Positions 56,003 to 57,389 of a stretch of DNA of 57,389 nt are shown piece after piece. The DNA is taken from positions 1 to 57,389 of the forward strand of contig RZYC01000018.1 of NCBI GenBank assembly GCA_009930475.1, given 5' to 3'. Made by a program: the position numbers and the translations under genes. Each line of letters opens with the position of its first letter. Within the stretch, counting starts at the first letter, position 1. Below the pieces are notes generated by a model that saw nothing but the letters and a program-made list of their open reading frames with translations, was not told where the DNA came from and ran no database searches. This DNA is from Spartobacteria bacterium (GTDB lineage Bacteria > Verrucomicrobiota > Kiritimatiellia > RZYC01).

Positions 56003-56854
56003 CTAATCATCCAGATCCATATCGGGATACAGTTTTTTTGCACAGTCCGGACAGATCCCATGGCTGAATTCGGCTTCTGAATGGTCGCGTATGTAGATTT
56101 CGATCTGCTTCCACCCCCCCCGATCGTCTCGAATTTTTTTACAGCTGGAACATATCGAAATGAGCCCCTGAAGGATTTTTATCTCATCGACCGCTGTTGA
56201 CAGGTCGAATTCAACCCGTTGCACAGTAAGGATAATAAACCCTAGGGTCAGCAGAATATTGCAACAGATAAAAACCAGCATTGTCATCCATTGAAAGGAC
56301 GGGTCTCCCATAAAATCCCGTATGGGCATTTCTACAATCACGGTTTGTACTATACGAATTATGAGCCACACAGCCTGCGCAATGAAAGCCACCTCAAGCA
56401 ATCTGTTGTGTTCCTTAATCAGCCTTGGGACATACCTGTAAACCACATATCCGGCATACAGATAACAGGGGATCAGGACAACTGAAATCGTAATTATGCG
56501 TGCGTATACAGATGGAACGACATACATGAAATACAGAAACAGCAGGATCATCGCCCCGCCGAGCAGTGCAAGAAAACAAAACCTGCCTTTACGAGCTACA
56601 AACAACTCCAGCCCATACACAACACACCCGATTCCTGCAAAGATCAATCCATTCGCAACGATAACAGAAAAGAAATCAGACACCATACTCCGCATACTCA
56701 ATAAGCCCAAAGCAACACTGAACAAAATTGAGCTGAGGGTCCATTGCCTGAATCCGGGATAGGTTTTTCTTGTTCGTAACACGTAGATAAAACACAGGCA
56801 GAGAATAAAACTGATAACGCCTGAAAGTGCCGCCGACGTTCGCAAATCAAACAT
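56003..56854 (-). CDS. Multi-pass membrane protein with C-terminal CxxC/CxxC tail
   Basis: A 283-residue protein with seven predicted membrane segments (FDLRTSAALSGVISFILCL ... TMLVFICCNILLTLGFIILT), then a short linker (VEFDLSTAVDEIKILQGL). The tail is ISICSSCKKIRDDRGGWKQI ... EFSHGICPDCAKKLYPD, with four cysteines in two CxxC pairs. This tail is a familiar end-piece of PAS and receiver-containing signalling proteins, where it is probably a metal site. Here it is attached directly to a 7TM sensor-like domain with no kinase or cyclase. The ATG at 56854 has GGAGG 5 bases upstream; a longer TTG start is less likely. Function is unknown, with a signalling role inferred. Confidence 0.75.
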   Translation of the reverse strand: MFDLRTSAALSGVISFILCLCFIYVLRTRKTYPGFRQWTLSSILFSVALGLLSMRSMVSDFFSVIVANGLIFAGIGCVVYGLELFVARKGRFCFLALLGGAMILLFLYFMYVVPSVYARIITISVVLIPCYLYAGYVVYRYVPRLIKEHNRLLEVAFIAQAVWLIIRIVQTVIVEMPIRDFMGDPSFQWMTMLVFICCNILLTLGFIILTVQRVEFDLSTAVDEIKILQGLISICSSCKKIRDDRGGWKQIEIYIRDHSEAEFSHGICPDCAKKLYPDMDLDD

Positions 56855-56955
56855 ATCACCCTCCCTCAACTCCCAACTTGTTTTCTACGCCATACAGGCT
56901 CTGATAGACGTTAACTAACCAAATATCCTGCTTTTTGTCAACGGCGTCAAAGGCG

Positions 56956-56995
56956 AAATAAAAAGGACACGCATGAAAATAAAAAGGACACGCAT
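56956..56995 (+). repeat. Two tandem 19-base repeats, AAATAAAAAGGACACGCAT
   Basis: The 19-base sequence occurs identically at 56956-56974 and 56977-56995, period 21. It lies about 80 bases beyond the stop of the cut-off RAYT gene. The AAAAGGACA core matches the motif upstream of the first transposase (921-937). A transposase-linked recognition site is inference. Confidence 0.6.
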
Positions 56996-57076
56996 AATAT
57001 ATGTTTTTAACCACCCGTTTTGACGCATCCAACGTCTCATCACGCCCCCCCCACATTTCATGCATATATGCGGAAA

Positions 57077-57389
57077 CTACCTCTCCCCAGACATGCGGAG
57101 CGTACGCACAGCAAAAAGATCCCCGACTCCATCTTTAACCCGCCGTCGCCCCTTTTTTCGCTTCGGACCAAAGTAATCCCGGTTTTCTGCGAAGAATTCT
57201 TCCACAAACTCCTTACTTCCCAGCACCTGACCATCCGTAAAATATCGGCAACGACACATCAACCGCTCAAAATTCGTCAATTTGGTACGATTTTTCATCT
57301 TTTCACGCAGCAAATCCTCGTCCATATACACCAGATTGCGGTTATTTCGAACTTCCTCATACATCAGAACATGCTCAAAATACGATTCA
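57077..57389 (-). CDS. RAYT transposase, C-terminal part (5' end beyond window)
   Basis: The minus strand is open from the right edge to a stop at 57077, reading ESYFEHVLMYEEVRNNRNL, then NFERLMCRCRYFTDGQVLG, SKEFVEEFFAENRDYFG and RRRVKDGVGDLF. This matches the C-terminal third of copies A and B (ELYLERILMYDEVR ... and NVYWERVLMYDEVC ...), so it is a third member of that RAYT subfamily. The catalytic HUH and Tyr region is outside the window. The C-terminal tail after VKDG is shorter in homology than in copies A and B. Confidence 0.85.
   Translation of the reverse strand, partial: ESYFEHVLMYEEVRNNRNLVYMDEDLLREKMKNRTKLTNFERLMCRCRYFTDGQVLGSKEFVEEFFAENRDYFGPKRKKGRRRVKDGVGDLFAVRTLRMSGER

Noticed and set aside
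1-57389. CRISPR array, rRNA operon, riboswitch or additional tRNA
   Set aside because: No regularly spaced repeats, no rRNA-like sequence, no recognisable riboswitch core and only one tRNA T-arm pattern were seen by eye on either strand.

Overview
The window is a stretch of bacterial chromosome. Its mix of features points to the PVC superphylum, most likely a Kiritimatiellota or Lentisphaerae-type anaerobe: PEP-CTERM secreted proteins, a gliding-type ABC operon with DUF4340 and AsmA-like proteins, pyruvate:ferredoxin oxidoreductase, several REP-associated (HUH) transposases, and TopA with an unusual C-terminus. This placement is an inference from gene content; there is no rRNA in the window.

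Layout. 1-870: a cut-off HUH transposase. 1-7 kb: a HerA-like ATPase converging on (and overlapping) an EF-hand membrane protein of unknown function, then a divergent operon of a C2H2-finger protein with tsaE-tsaB (tRNA t6A). 8-13 kb: aroB-dprA, an aldo/keto reductase and fmt. 12.8-18 kb: a sugar-porter transporter and nifJ (PFOR), each followed by a clear terminator. 18-28 kb: two RAYT transposases flank a five-gene operon (ABC ATPase, ABC permease, GldG-like, DUF4340, AsmA-like), a probable envelope export or assembly system. 28-31 kb: arnD-arnA (lipid A aminoarabinose type chemistry) without the other arn genes, then a CheY-like regulator. 31.5-34 kb: a secretion island of two PEP-CTERM proteins and one internally duplicated secreted protein, followed by a gene-free region with two hairpins of complementary loops and two TTCCAAT palindromes.

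34.4-43.8 kb: a long minus-strand run, STAS protein, anti-sigma kinase, lipoprotein, tRNA-Leu(TAG), purM, Cache-PAS histidine kinase, U32 peptidase-like protein, uvrA. It is faced by a plus-strand hybrid kinase (REC and Hpt) that converges on topA-xerC. 49.8-54.5 kb: a membrane-anchored transglutaminase-like protein whose expected Cys is Ser, a divergent orphan oligopeptide-type ABC ATPase, and a PLP-dependent Arg/Lys/Orn decarboxylase. 54.5-57.4 kb: a decayed zone with a PEP-CTERM gene interrupted by an in-frame TAG, a 54-nt relic matching the transposase at the window's left end, a membrane protein with a CxxC...CxxC tail, and another cut-off RAYT.

No CRISPR array, prophage, rRNA or replication origin was seen. 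The most unusual items are the triple-repeat TopA tail, the Ser-for-Cys transglutaminase-like protein, the hairpin pair with complementary loops, the transposase relic fused in frame ahead of a broken PEP-CTERM gene, and the unexplained EF-hand/HerA pair. All starts were chosen by eye from ribosome-binding sites, promoters and overlaps.
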